Part shown: one piece after another, positions 36,057 to 45,749 of the stretch
How the letters are laid out: each line of letters starts with the position of its first letter
Numbering within the stretch: position 1 is the stretch's first letter
Source: Promethearchaeota archaeon
GTDB taxonomy: Archaea; Asgardarchaeota; Lokiarchaeia; Sigynarchaeales; SOKP01
Direction of reading: 5' to 3'
DNA: 64,000 bases
Assembly (NCBI GenBank): GCA_016839635.1
Contig: JAEOTV010000287.1
Coordinates: forward strand, 9,373-73,372
Translations under genes and position numbers: made by a program
The notes under the pieces: model-generated
Databases searched by the model: none
What the model saw: the letters and a program-made list of their open reading frames with translations, nothing else
What the model was told of the DNA's origin: nothing

Positions 36057-36590
36057 ATGCCAAAATCACAATATAATGAAATTGATAAGGAATGCCCTAT
36101 ATGTGGGAGTATTATTTGGGGAAAGGGTCAAAGAGTTTTATTAGAAGGCGCCAAAATAACAGTTTGTTTTAATTGTGCTCAACATGGAATAAAAATTCAA
36201 AAACCACCTATAAGCACCCAGACTAAAAAAAAGTACTCTTACGATAAAAAACCATCCTCAAAACGGCAAGTGGTAAAAAAAGACTTTATTGATGATTTTG
36301 AAATAAACCCTGATTATGCCAAGAAAATAAGAAATAAAAGGAATTCCCTAGGACTCAATCAAGATCAATTCGCTCAGAAACTGAATGAAAAACCTTCCTT
36401 ATTAAGAAGAATTGAAGCTGGTAAAGCAGAGCCTACTATAAAATTAGCTAAAAAAATAGAAGATATCTATAAAATAAAAATTTTAAAAAAAACTGATGAG
36501 ATTGAAGCTAATGTTCAAAATAATAAATTCATGAAAAAATCAACTGGCACCTCTCTTGGTGATATTGCATTTATTAAAAAGAAAAAATAG
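36057..36590 (+). CDS. mbf1: Multiprotein bridging factor 1 (MBF1)
   Basis: The 177-residue protein starts with a zinc ribbon (C13, C16, C37, C40) and, after a basic linker, carries a Cro-type helix-turn-helix at about 88-142 (IRNKRNSLGLNQDQFAQKL then PSLLRRIEAGKAEPTIKLAKKIE). This is the archaeal MBF1 arrangement. MBF1 bridges transcription factors in eukaryotes and associates with ribosomes in archaea. It is divergent from the PAN gene and convergent with the molybdopterin oxidoreductase gene. Confidence 0.92.
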   Translation: MPKSQYNEIDKECPICGSIIWGKGQRVLLEGAKITVCFNCAQHGIKIQKPPISTQTKKKYSYDKKPSSKRQVVKKDFIDDFEINPDYAKKIRNKRNSLGLNQDQFAQKLNEKPSLLRRIEAGKAEPTIKLAKKIEDIYKIKILKKTDEIEANVQNNKFMKKSTGTSLGDIAFIKKKK

Positions 36591-36615
36591 GTAAAAATGT
36601 ATAGTAGAACCTATT

Positions 36616-38658
36616 TTAGGAATTACATTTCTTTATTTTAATTATAGCAGAATTATATGCTCCAGAAAATCCTAACTCTTCTGGTTTGTCAGGAACAAAA
36701 TAATTAACATTTGGACTTTCACTCGAACTCGAAGATAAACCAGAATATATTAGTGCTGTTTTGGGCTTTAAAATTGGGGATTCTGCTAGGATGTAAATTC
36801 CAAATCCATAATCATTAGAAACATGAATTTTACACCCTATATCTAAATTCAGTTTATTAATATCTTCGAATGTCAAAAAAATATTATTAAAATCATTCAA
36901 ATAACTTTTATTTAATTGTTTTAATTGAGAATGTAAGAAGTGAAAATGAGCGGGAGAGATGAGTAAAAATTCATCTTTTTTCATATTAAATTTACGTGTT
37001 AATTCTTTTTCTCCAAATTTGAAATGTGGACCAATTGCTTGAATTTTATTATTTGGAGTTGGAAATTTTAAATCATTGAAAGGAACAGAATTATTTCCAA
37101 ATAATAAATAATAACCTTTTGAATTAAGATCTTTTTGAATTTTTGGAGGTAACATTCTCAAACTATTTTTAAAAATCGTTTCTTCAGATTCTTGGAATAT
37201 TTGTGAGTTTTTAAAATCAATTTCCTTTACTAATTGCTGGAAGAACTCATAGTTCGACAAACAATCCTGATATGGGCATGGACCTCCAATATTAATTGAT
37301 AAACCAGGGATATAATAAGGAGATATTAAATCATATGATTCTAAATCAAATTTAGAGGGGATAACAATATCTGCATATTTAGTTGTTTCATTTAGAAACA
37401 TATCTAATACAATAACAGTCAAATCTTCTCTCAATAATGCTTTTCTTAATAGATTTTGATTAGGTAATGAACTTGCTGGATTAAAATTATATACAAACAA
37501 CATCTCATAATTCCCAGACGATAAAAAAGAACCGAGTTCGATTATAGGAATTTCAGTTATTTTCGATTCTCCTTTAATATTAGTTATATATTCTTGAATA
37601 GGTTGAAGAATTGGTTTCATAAAATCACTCTGAGAATATATCAATCCAGAACTAGGTTTTCCTAAATTTCCAAGTATCAATTGAATAAGTGAAATACTTT
37701 TAACTATTCTTCCCCCAAAGTAATCTTTCTGAACACCATATCCTATATTAAATAAAGTTTTATGTTTGGATTGTATTAAGAATTCAATAAAATTTTGAAA
37801 TGTTTGAGAATCAATCCCAATTTGTGTTAAAAGCTTCTCTTTATTGATTTTGGATATTTCCTGAATAATAGTTGAGTAAGATTCAACATATTTGTTTAGA
37901 AAATCTTCATCATGAGCGTTATAAGCAATTATTTCATTAATAGTCAATTTAACTAACAAATGTTCAGTACCTGGGAAGATATGTAGAAATAAATGAGCTT
38001 TTTGAGCAACTAACGTTTTTCGCGAATCCACAACCACAAGTTTAGTTCCATTTTTTAAAGCTTTTTTAACTAAATAATAAGCATGATTATTACTCTCTGA
38101 AAGATTGCTACCCCAATTCACTATTAATTTTGTGGAGGGATTTATTATTTGAAAAGGATTTGTCATAGAGTAGGTTCCAAATAACTCTTTAAGTCCAGCA
38201 CATCCTCCTTCATTGCAGATCCCACCGTTTGTTATTGTTGCGCCTAATTTTTTAAAGAATCTTAAGGGAGCATACTGGGATATTATTCCAGAGTTCCCTG
38301 AATAAAAAGCCCCCAAAATAGATTTATTATTATTATTCTGACAAATTTTTTTTACTTTTTCAACTATTAGATTAATAGATTCTTTTAAAGAGATTTTTTT
38401 AAAATGGTTTTCAGATTTAGGACCGGATCGGATTAGGGGAGTTTTCAACCGTTCTTGATGATATAATAAATTTTCTCTGTGTTTTAATTTTGGACAGAAA
38501 AAACCATTAGTAAATGGATGGTCTTTTGAGGGATTTGCAAATAAAAATTTATGTTCTAAAGCACTATCATTCCAATACCCTTCAAAAACACATGAACCAT
38601 AACAATCTTTTGAGCAGGTACCAAATCTAATTCTATCAAATGGGTGTTTTCCATTCAT
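36616..38658 (-). CDS. Molybdopterin-dependent oxidoreductase, catalytic subunit
   Basis: The 680-residue protein is a DMSO-reductase-family enzyme. An N-terminal 4Fe-4S site uses C15, C19, C23 and C55 (CSKDCYGSC then FCPK). The region GGICNEGGCAGLKE near 145-158 has Cys 148 and 153, one possibly the metal ligand. Later motifs include VNWGSNLSESN and VVVDSRKT. It lacks a Tat signal, so it is cytosolic. No partner subunit is adjacent. The substrate could be formate or another small molecule; the family cannot be narrowed by eye. Confidence 0.78.
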   Translation of the reverse strand: MNGKHPFDRIRFGTCSKDCYGSCVFEGYWNDSALEHKFLFANPSKDHPFTNGFFCPKLKHRENLLYHQERLKTPLIRSGPKSENHFKKISLKESINLIVEKVKKICQNNNNKSILGAFYSGNSGIISQYAPLRFFKKLGATITNGGICNEGGCAGLKELFGTYSMTNPFQIINPSTKLIVNWGSNLSESNNHAYYLVKKALKNGTKLVVVDSRKTLVAQKAHLFLHIFPGTEHLLVKLTINEIIAYNAHDEDFLNKYVESYSTIIQEISKINKEKLLTQIGIDSQTFQNFIEFLIQSKHKTLFNIGYGVQKDYFGGRIVKSISLIQLILGNLGKPSSGLIYSQSDFMKPILQPIQEYITNIKGESKITEIPIIELGSFLSSGNYEMLFVYNFNPASSLPNQNLLRKALLREDLTVIVLDMFLNETTKYADIVIPSKFDLESYDLISPYYIPGLSINIGGPCPYQDCLSNYEFFQQLVKEIDFKNSQIFQESEETIFKNSLRMLPPKIQKDLNSKGYYLLFGNNSVPFNDLKFPTPNNKIQAIGPHFKFGEKELTRKFNMKKDEFLLISPAHFHFLHSQLKQLNKSYLNDFNNIFLTFEDINKLNLDIGCKIHVSNDYGFGIYILAESPILKPKTALIYSGLSSSSSESPNVNYFVPDKPEELGFSGAYNSAIIKIKKCNS

Positions 38659-38746
38659 AAAAATTTAGGTTAAATTTTAAAATAGATAATATTCTAATTA
38701 AAAATACTTGATATAATAATGTTTTTGGTACTCTGCGTGAATTTTC

Positions 38747-39337
38747 CTAATCAATTGAAATTTTTATGTTTTGGATTTGTCCAATCTTGTTCTTCAATAA
38801 TTCAATGATAGATTGATTATCTTGAGCTTCAAGGGGTCCTCCGCAATCAGGACATCTAAAATTAAGTTCAAAGGCTTCATCAAAATTATATTTCATGTTT
38901 GATTCTTGGCAATTTCGGCAAATAAAGAAATAATTGTTTTGTTCAAATTCTAATCTATCTCTTAATTTACTCTCAATCAATTTCTTTTTTTCAAGAAGAA
39001 TTTCTTCAAGCAAGTCAAATTCATGCCACCAGTAATAGATAAACCATCCTGTAGATTTATCCCTAATGCGTCTAAATTGAGCAAGTTTTTCAGAATAAAG
39101 TTTATAAAGTGTTTTGCGAACTGTATTTAATTTTAAGATTTCAGGATCATCAGATTCGAAATCAATTTCTGTACCTTCAATGCTTTCTTTTATGTTTTCA
39201 GTTATATCTTCATCAGTTATATCTTCAGATTCAGATTTTAAAAGCTCCATCCCAACATATATTGCGATTTCACCGCCAATAATATATAAAAAAGATCGTA
39301 AAAAAGGATTTAATTCTTTAATATGATTTTGCCTCAT
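38747..39337 (-). CDS. tfe: Transcription initiation factor TFE (TFIIE alpha)
   Basis: The 196-residue protein shows the TFE layout: an N-terminal winged helix (residues 1-95, extended by an acidic insert ESEDITDEDITENIKESIEG and TVRKTLYKLYSEKLAQFRRIRD), the TGWFIYYWW segment, a coiled coil (106-135) and a zinc ribbon (C140, C143, C162, C165: CRNC...CPDCGGPLE). TFE helps open the promoter with RNA polymerase. The acidic insert in the winged helix is longer than in most archaea. It lies in the same neighbourhood as RpoB/RpoH. Confidence 0.87.
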   Translation of the reverse strand: MRQNHIKELNPFLRSFLYIIGGEIAIYVGMELLKSESEDITDEDITENIKESIEGTEIDFESDDPEILKLNTVRKTLYKLYSEKLAQFRRIRDKSTGWFIYYWWHEFDLLEEILLEKKKLIESKLRDRLEFEQNNYFFICRNCQESNMKYNFDEAFELNFRCPDCGGPLEAQDNQSIIELLKNKIGQIQNIKISID

Positions 39338-39427
39338 TTACTTTATTATTAAAAATTTAATAGATAAATCTTTGATAAAAATTAAATTTTTTTGAAAATC
39401 TCTCTCAGAAAATTTTTATCTTAATCC

Positions 39428-40210
39428 TTAAACAACAAATGAGTATTGTTTTTCAATAATTTCTCCATCAATGTTTAGGCTTCGAAAAAGCTTGCCTTTT
39501 CTTATTGCCATTATTCTTAATAGTCTTGAATTTGAAACATTTTTGGGGACTTCAATGTCTGTAATTTTATAATTATTAAAAATAATGAGCGACTTCCAGT
39601 TTTTTGGGAGATCAGATTCAAAATCATATAATGCTTTATCTATTAGATTATTGAGATTCTTTTCTGAATTATTAATATATCCTGTACAAAATTGAATCCT
39701 TTTATTTACATCATCATCTTCTGCTTTCTTTTTTGAGGGTTGGGGTACATTTTTTTTGGTAGTTACTTTACAAGTTGGATTTAAATTGAATGAAAGTAGA
39801 AAATAACTTGTTTCCCTAAATGCTTCAATGCTCTGCAATAATGAATCTTTATTAGCGGTATCAATAATCTCCGCTTTAAAGTTTTTTGTTTGCCCTGTAG
39901 ATTGCTTAAGATCCCAATTAAATCCTAAATCATTAATTATATTATTAGTATCTGACCCACTGATTAATCGTCCTTTAATTTCAAATTTTTCATTTGGATT
40001 TGAAATTCCATCGACTACCAGCTCCTGTATCAAATCCTCATATTCATGGCTACCCTTCAGTGTTATTTTTGCTTTTGTTTTGCTTATTTTCAAAGCAGGA
40101 CCAATAAAGTCTCCTCTTGAATATCTATAAAAATGCCGATGAATATTCATATGATTATTTGCAGGATTATCCAGAATTGGTGTTTCAATAAGTTTTTTTA
40201 GAAAATGCAT
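39428..40210 (-). CDS. Conserved-looking protein of unknown function
   Basis: The 260-residue protein is soluble and probably beta-rich in its first half (SRGDFIGPALKISKTKAKITLKGSHEYEDLIQELV). It has a basic linker (KKNVPQPSKKKAEDDD) near residue 152 and an alpha/beta C-terminus. No catalytic motif or recognised domain is visible. It lies upstream of tfe on the same strand, 90 bases away, so an operon with tfe is possible. I cannot propose a function. Confidence 0.55.
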   Translation of the reverse strand: MHFLKKLIETPILDNPANNHMNIHRHFYRYSRGDFIGPALKISKTKAKITLKGSHEYEDLIQELVVDGISNPNEKFEIKGRLISGSDTNNIINDLGFNWDLKQSTGQTKNFKAEIIDTANKDSLLQSIEAFRETSYFLLSFNLNPTCKVTTKKNVPQPSKKKAEDDDVNKRIQFCTGYINNSEKNLNNLIDKALYDFESDLPKNWKSLIIFNNYKITDIEVPKNVSNSRLLRIMAIRKGKLFRSLNIDGEIIEKQYSFVV

Positions 40211-40364
40211 CTTCTTAATCCATTTGATCTTCTATAAATTTAATTCTAATTTTATTTAATAAATATCAAAAGATTATAATTATAAATTTTATTCATTAAT
40301 AAAATTAAAAAAAAATAAAACATATCTAAAAATACAGACTACAAAAAAAAATTATATATGTAAT

Positions 40365-40565
40365 ATGGCTGATATTCCCTCTCTAACAATTTGGGCTTTA
40401 GCATGGGTTTTTCTCATTGTAGGGTTAATTTCTTTAATAATTTTAGTTATATATACTAAGTATGGGAGAGAAATCTCAATTAAGTTATCGATCATTAGCG
40501 GTGTAATTTCTGCGGTATTTTTAGCATTTGCGGTTCACTTTTTATTGCTTTCTTGGGGATTATAA
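40365..40565 (+). CDS. Small two-helix membrane protein
   Basis: The 66 residues form two membrane helices joined by a short charged loop (YTKYGREISIKLS). An ATG start follows a TATATATG run that would act as promoter for a leaderless message. It is a compact hairpin with no known family. The second membrane-protein gene follows 180 bases later on the same strand. Confidence 0.5.
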   Translation: MADIPSLTIWALAWVFLIVGLISLIILVIYTKYGREISIKLSIISGVISAVFLAFAVHFLLLSWGL

Positions 40566-40748
40566 GCAAGAAAATCAAATTTACTTCTTCTTTGTATCCA
40601 TTTTTTTATTCATTAAAGGATTTGAAGAGTTAATTCTTAATCTATCTTTATTTTAATTAACATTGTCAATATTTAAAAAAGAAGAAAAGTTTTCATCTAA
40701 TAATCAAAATTTCTTTAATATATTTAGATACAAAATTAGGAGTCTAAA

Positions 40749-41165
40749 ATGTTATTTCAAATGGATGCTACTCTTTGGTTTATAATATGGCTTATTTTAG
40801 CGACTGTAATTGTAACATTAATTATATATATTGCTGTTTTACTTATAGTGTCAAAAACTAAAGCTTCCGACAAAAAATTTTTAATTATCTTACTAGCTTT
40901 CATAATTGTACTTGTAATTCCACTAGTTCTAGGGGCAATTAGCACTGTATTGGCAGTCTTCAGCGGAATCCCATGGAGTGATGGAAATTATTTAATGCTT
41001 TTAGTACCAATTATTGGTTTTCTCATAATAATGATTCTTGTCAAATTTCTTCTAGATGTTGCTTGGGATAATTCTGTATGGATATCATTGTTAACGTTGT
41101 TTATTTTATTTCTATTGTACACTTTAATACCTGGATTTGCTAGTTTCCTTGGATTTACGTTATAA
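40749..41165 (+). CDS. Four-helix membrane protein
   Basis: The 138-residue product consists of four hydrophobic helices (about 8-33, 41-70, 80-104, 109-136) with a single basic loop (KTKASDKK). No charged residue lies inside the helices, so transport of ions is unlikely; its function is unknown. It is convergent with the RpoB gene, with 148 bases between stops. Confidence 0.6.
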   Translation: MLFQMDATLWFIIWLILATVIVTLIIYIAVLLIVSKTKASDKKFLIILLAFIIVLVIPLVLGAISTVLAVFSGIPWSDGNYLMLLVPIIGFLIIMILVKFLLDVAWDNSVWISLLTLFILFLLYTLIPGFASFLGFTL

Positions 41166-41312
41166 TAAGCAAAAAAATTACTCTAACCTTAATTTTTATT
41201 TTTTTCTTAAAATTATTTGATTCACATAAAGTTTTTACATAATTAGAGGATTTTCTAAGTAAAAAAACTAGTAAAGAGTGTCATAAAATAAAAACAAATG
41301 AAATTTGGGGCA

Positions 41313-44300
41313 TTAAATTTTTTCTTTTAGTTTTAAGCGAGGCGCTAATCCCAAACTCATCATTTCTTGTAATAGCAATTTAAAAGCGTAAGAACAAACA
41401 ACCTTGGAAATTATAGTTCCCTCTCCGCAAACTGGACAATACCGTTTGTCTCGGTTTCTGTCATAAACAGCTAGAAGACCACATTTTTCACATACTAGTA
41501 TTACAGTTCGATCAGATTCATCTAAGAGACGTTCTTTTAATAATAATGCTGAACCATGCCCAACCAAACAATCTCTCTCCATTTCTCCAAATCTTAAACC
41601 ACCTTCACGAGCACGACCTTCTGTTGGTTGTCTTGTTAATATTTGCACTGGGCCCCTTGCTCTGGCATGAAGTTTATCTGCAACTAAATGATATAACTTT
41701 TGATAATAAATTGGTGCACAATATATACCCGCTTCATATTTTTCACCAGTAATTCCATTATACATTACTTCTCTTCCATTAAATTCAAAACCCGCAGCTA
41801 CTAATTGCTCTTGAAGCTTTGTGATATCGGTCCATTCGAAAGCAGTTGCATCTCCTAATCTTCCTGTTGTACAAGCGATTTTTCCACTGATACCTTCAAA
41901 AAGTTGTCCTAAGGTCATTCTTGAAGGCATTGCATGTGGATTAACAATGATATCTGGAATTACTCCTGAGGCAGTGTAAGGCATATCTGCCTGTTCAACA
42001 ACTAATCCTAATACCCCCTTTTGACCATGCCGGGAAGAAAATTTATCTCCTAATTCTGGAATTCTTAAATCTCTAACTTTTATTTTAACAAGTTTATTTC
42101 CATCAACAGTTTCTGAAATAATTACAGTATCAACTATTCCTTGTTCATTGTGACGCATATTTTTTGAAGTTTCACGCCGATTTGGTTGCATTAGTTCAAA
42201 TTCTTCATATGATTTTATAAATCTAGGTGGAGAGGTTCTTCCAATTAGGACATCTCCTCCATTAACTTGAGTCTCTGGTTCAATTATTCCATCAACTTCG
42301 GATAATAATCTATAAGATTCAGCAGATTTGAACCCTCTTACTCCCCTTTCTGGGATCTCAAATTTATCAACTTCTCCCCCAGGATACTTTCTCTCTTCAG
42401 CATCATATGTCCTAAAGAAATGACTCCGTGCAAGACCCCTCTCGATTGATGCCTTATTTATGATAATTGCATCTTCTATATTAAAGCCTTCGAAACTCAT
42501 CATTCCGATAATAAAATTTTGACCAGCTGGCCGTTTATTTATCCCAATAATCTCCATTGGACTTGTTTTTACTAAGGGTTGTTGAGGATAATGTAAAGTA
42601 TGTCCTCGAGTGTCTAATCTCAAATGCATATTCGCGGCAAATAAACCTAATGCTTGCTTCACCATCCCCGCTTCATAAGTATTTCTAGGAGATTGATTGT
42701 GTTCAGGAAACGGAATAATAGAAGCGCAAATCCCCAAAATTGCTGCTGGTGATATTTCTAAATGAGTATGTTCAAAGCTAATATCTTCTTCAAACATCGC
42801 TATATAAGCATTTTCTTCTTCTTCAGCATCTAAATATTCAATAACACCCTTTTGAACCAAATCTGACCATATAAATTTTGTTTGCTTTATTTTTTCAATA
42901 TCTTCTTTTGAAACAAGTAAGTTCTTATTTTTTAAAACAAACAAAGGTCTAGTAGCTCTCCCTGCATCACAATTAATTTGAATTTCCTTTGAATCATGAT
43001 AATATCCAATATTTACATGTTGCCCAATCTCTCCTTTTCTCCGTTTTTCTCTTAGTTGGCGTATAAACGGATTATGTTGTTGATGAATTCCTACCAATTT
43101 CCCGTTTAAGAAAACTTTTACTTTTTCCCCCTTCACATTCTTAACTTCATTTATAGGTATAACTCCTAAATCGATTAAAATATTTTCAATAATTCGCTCA
43201 TCAGTTCCAACAGATATTATTGATGCTAATCCCAGATTCTTAACTAAACCACAATTAGGGCCTTCAGGAGTTTCTGCTGGACAAATTTTACCCCATTGAG
43301 TTGGATGTAGATCTCTAGCTTCAAAATGTGGTTGACTACGACTTAATGGTGAAATTACTCGCCTTAAATGACTTAATGTTCCAACATGATTAGTTCTATT
43401 CAAAAGTTGGCTAACTCCTGCTTTTCCACCAACCCAATTGCCTGTAGCTAATGCATGTCTAATTCTTTCTGTTATTACATCTGCTCTTACAGCAGTTTTA
43501 ATATTCGGGGCTCTACCTCTAACAGCAGTCCTTTCTAATTGATATTTTATATCTTTAACAAGATTTAAAAATGCTACTCTAAACAGGGAAGTAAATAATT
43601 CTCCTGCTAATTTCAATCTTTTATTTGCATAATGATCTTTATCATCTGGCTCTCTTAATCCTAAAGCAAGCTCCATTACTTTTTGTGCCATCTGTCCTAA
43701 ATAATAAGCTTTTTTAATTCTATCCTCTTCCGCATTCCCTATATGAGGTAAAAGATACCGATCTAGAACTTGAAGAGCTCTCCTAATACGATAATCTTTA
43801 GTTTGTCCAATTGCTACTCTTTTTCCTATATAATCAAGTGCATTTTGTTGAGATTTCTCAGGATCCTTTAAAACTTGGATCTCTGATGCTACATCTATTA
43901 CAGGAATCAATTCTTTCTGAATTTCATCATTTTCAGATATTGCTTCAAAAATCTCTCTATCTGAATGTAATCCTAAAGATCTCATAAGAATTGCTAGGGG
44001 AATTTTACCTGGAACTGAAGGGAATGAAACTCGTAAATTTCCATCTTTTTTCCTTTCAATTGTAACAGGTGCTCGGAATCCACTTCTCGTTGAAAAAACT
44101 TTCGCTTGATGTGTTGCACTCGAACTTCTACTGGCTTCTTCGGCAAGAATTCTATTAGGAGCTAAATCTTCCTGAGTAACGAGGACTCGCTCAGTTCCGT
44201 TTATAATGAAATAACCACCTGGATCTAAGGGATCTTCACCCCTATTAATTAATTCAGGTTCAGAAAGACTTTCTAATGGGCATCGGCAACTTTTAAGCAT

Positions 44301-44684
44301 TATTGGAATTTTACCTATATAAATATCAAGAGTTTCTTCAGCTTCTTCTCTCTGTGTTCGCTCATCAATTGTTATGGGAGTCATTTCTAATGCAATATCA
44401 GCAGCATAACTAAGCTCTCTAATTCTTGCTTCTATTGGAGTGATTTCCATTGTAGCACCATCAGCTTCTCTCACTTTAGGTATCCCTACTTTAATCTTTC
44501 CAAATTTTATCTTAAAGCCAGGTATATCAGGAATTACTTCACCAGATTCATCAACGATCGTCTGCATTTCATATTCAACGAAGTTATTATATGAATCCAA
44601 ATGTTGGCGAACTAATCCCTTTTCATCAAAAAGGCTTTTTAAAATAACCCATTTATCTTCATTTGATATTTTTCCAGAACTCAA
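41313..44684 (-). CDS. rpoB: DNA-directed RNA polymerase subunit B (fused B''/B')
   Basis: The 1123-residue protein contains both halves of archaeal subunit B in one chain. Seen are RTNHVGTLSHLRRVISPLSRSQ near 420, the lobe and protrusion, FNIEDAIIINKASIERGLARS near 710, GDKFSSRHGQKG near 870, the HARARGPVQILTRQP region and a C-terminal zinc site (CEKC...CPVC). It is the second-largest catalytic subunit and forms part of the active site. Unfused B is the usual state in several euryarchaeal orders. RpoH precedes it by 46 bases; no rpoA follows in this window. Confidence 0.97.
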   Translation of the reverse strand: MSSGKISNEDKWVILKSLFDEKGLVRQHLDSYNNFVEYEMQTIVDESGEVIPDIPGFKIKFGKIKVGIPKVREADGATMEITPIEARIRELSYAADIALEMTPITIDERTQREEAEETLDIYIGKIPIMLKSCRCPLESLSEPELINRGEDPLDPGGYFIINGTERVLVTQEDLAPNRILAEEASRSSSATHQAKVFSTRSGFRAPVTIERKKDGNLRVSFPSVPGKIPLAILMRSLGLHSDREIFEAISENDEIQKELIPVIDVASEIQVLKDPEKSQQNALDYIGKRVAIGQTKDYRIRRALQVLDRYLLPHIGNAEEDRIKKAYYLGQMAQKVMELALGLREPDDKDHYANKRLKLAGELFTSLFRVAFLNLVKDIKYQLERTAVRGRAPNIKTAVRADVITERIRHALATGNWVGGKAGVSQLLNRTNHVGTLSHLRRVISPLSRSQPHFEARDLHPTQWGKICPAETPEGPNCGLVKNLGLASIISVGTDERIIENILIDLGVIPINEVKNVKGEKVKVFLNGKLVGIHQQHNPFIRQLREKRRKGEIGQHVNIGYYHDSKEIQINCDAGRATRPLFVLKNKNLLVSKEDIEKIKQTKFIWSDLVQKGVIEYLDAEEEENAYIAMFEEDISFEHTHLEISPAAILGICASIIPFPEHNQSPRNTYEAGMVKQALGLFAANMHLRLDTRGHTLHYPQQPLVKTSPMEIIGINKRPAGQNFIIGMMSFEGFNIEDAIIINKASIERGLARSHFFRTYDAEERKYPGGEVDKFEIPERGVRGFKSAESYRLLSEVDGIIEPETQVNGGDVLIGRTSPPRFIKSYEEFELMQPNRRETSKNMRHNEQGIVDTVIISETVDGNKLVKIKVRDLRIPELGDKFSSRHGQKGVLGLVVEQADMPYTASGVIPDIIVNPHAMPSRMTLGQLFEGISGKIACTTGRLGDATAFEWTDITKLQEQLVAAGFEFNGREVMYNGITGEKYEAGIYCAPIYYQKLYHLVADKLHARARGPVQILTRQPTEGRAREGGLRFGEMERDCLVGHGSALLLKERLLDESDRTVILVCEKCGLLAVYDRNRDKRYCPVCGEGTIISKVVCSYAFKLLLQEMMSLGLAPRLKLKEKI

Positions 44685-44730
44685 AATACAATAAACCCTA
44701 ATAAATTTTATTTTTCATAAAAAATTAATC

Positions 44731-45036
44731 TTAAACTTTTTCCTTTTTTACATATCGATAATAATCTACTGATTTAACAGTTGTCTCCGAATCTCTAACA
44801 ATTTTTATTATGTCTCCTTCTTTTGCCCCGATAGCGATCGCAACTGGATCTTTTTCAAATATTTGAGGTAAGTCGTTTACATCAATGCGAAATTTTTCCA
44901 GAAGATTTAGCGATTCTTCTTTAGTTAAAAGAAGATGTTTAGGGACAAATTTATGGAGTAAAACATCAATCAGTTTCTTTTTAGTCAAGGAAAAAAACTC
45001 ACTTTTTACAAATGATAAATATTCAAATGATACCAA
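44731..45036 (-). CDS. rpoH: DNA-directed RNA polymerase subunit H
   Basis: The 101-residue protein is the archaeal RPB5 core: FVPKHLLLTKEESLNLLEKF near residue 32 and LPQIFEKDPVAIAIGAKEGDIIKIVRDSETT in the second half, with the usual Arg-Tyr-Val end. It is a little longer than typical (about 80) owing to an N-terminal extension. It stabilises the clamp region of the polymerase. The gene immediately precedes rpoB, the standard archaeal order. Confidence 0.94.
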   Translation of the reverse strand: MVSFEYLSFVKSEFFSLTKKKLIDVLLHKFVPKHLLLTKEESLNLLEKFRIDVNDLPQIFEKDPVAIAIGAKEGDIIKIVRDSETTVKSVDYYRYVKKEKV

Positions 45037-45092
45037 TCTAAAAAATTTTTCGTTTATTTTATCAAAACTAATGGAAATTTATTGAATTATCA

Positions 45093-45722
45093 CTAATGAA
45101 AACATCTAAAAACCCAATATCCACTTCGTTTACAAATTATTTCAACCTTTTTATCTGGATAGGTATCCTCAATATATTTCAAAATATAAGGCGCTCCCAT
45201 TTTTTTTCTTATTACAAATTGAAAAGAACCATTATTTTTTAAGAAATTTTGGACATCACACAACAACTTTAGAAAATCTTTCCTTCCTTGACGTAAAGGA
45301 GGATTCATATATATACCATCAAATTTAATATTTTTATTTTGAATAGGTTCAAAATAATTTCCACCTAACGCAATAACATTTTTTGTTCGATCTGGAAGAT
45401 TAATTTTGATATTCTCTTTAGCGCACCAAATAGCTCGCTTATTGATATCAATTAGATAAACAGAGCTCTGATGTGATTCATAACCTAAAATTATTCCTAT
45501 TACCCCATAACCACATCCCAAATCCAGCAAAACAGAAGGTTCTTGTGGAATATACATATGGTTTATAAAAACTTTAGTACCTAGATCGATTTTGTTAAAT
45601 GAAAAGACTCCTGAAATAGTCTTAAAAATATAAAGATGCCTTCTTAAACTTTCAGAAACAGTATTTATTTTTACATCAACATCAGGAAATTTACTATAAT
45701 AGTGACTTTTGTTATCTTCCAT
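45093..45722 (-). CDS. RsmC-like SAM-dependent methyltransferase
   Basis: The 209-residue class I methyltransferase has the SAM motif VLLDLGCGYGVIGIILG (residues about 63-79) and the catalytic N-P-P-[FYWL] motif as MNPPLRQGRKDF (near 138). This is the MTS/RsmC kind that methylates N2 of a guanine in rRNA or tRNA. It precedes rpoH and follows cbf5 on the same strand, in an RNA-maturation/transcription operon. The nucleotide target is not determinable here. Confidence 0.85.
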   Translation of the reverse strand: MEDNKSHYYSKFPDVDVKINTVSESLRRHLYIFKTISGVFSFNKIDLGTKVFINHMYIPQEPSVLLDLGCGYGVIGIILGYESHQSSVYLIDINKRAIWCAKENIKINLPDRTKNVIALGGNYFEPIQNKNIKFDGIYMNPPLRQGRKDFLKLLCDVQNFLKNNGSFQFVIRKKMGAPYILKYIEDTYPDKKVEIICKRSGYWVFRCFH

Positions 45723-45749
45723 GATATAAAATTAAAATAATTCAAATTT

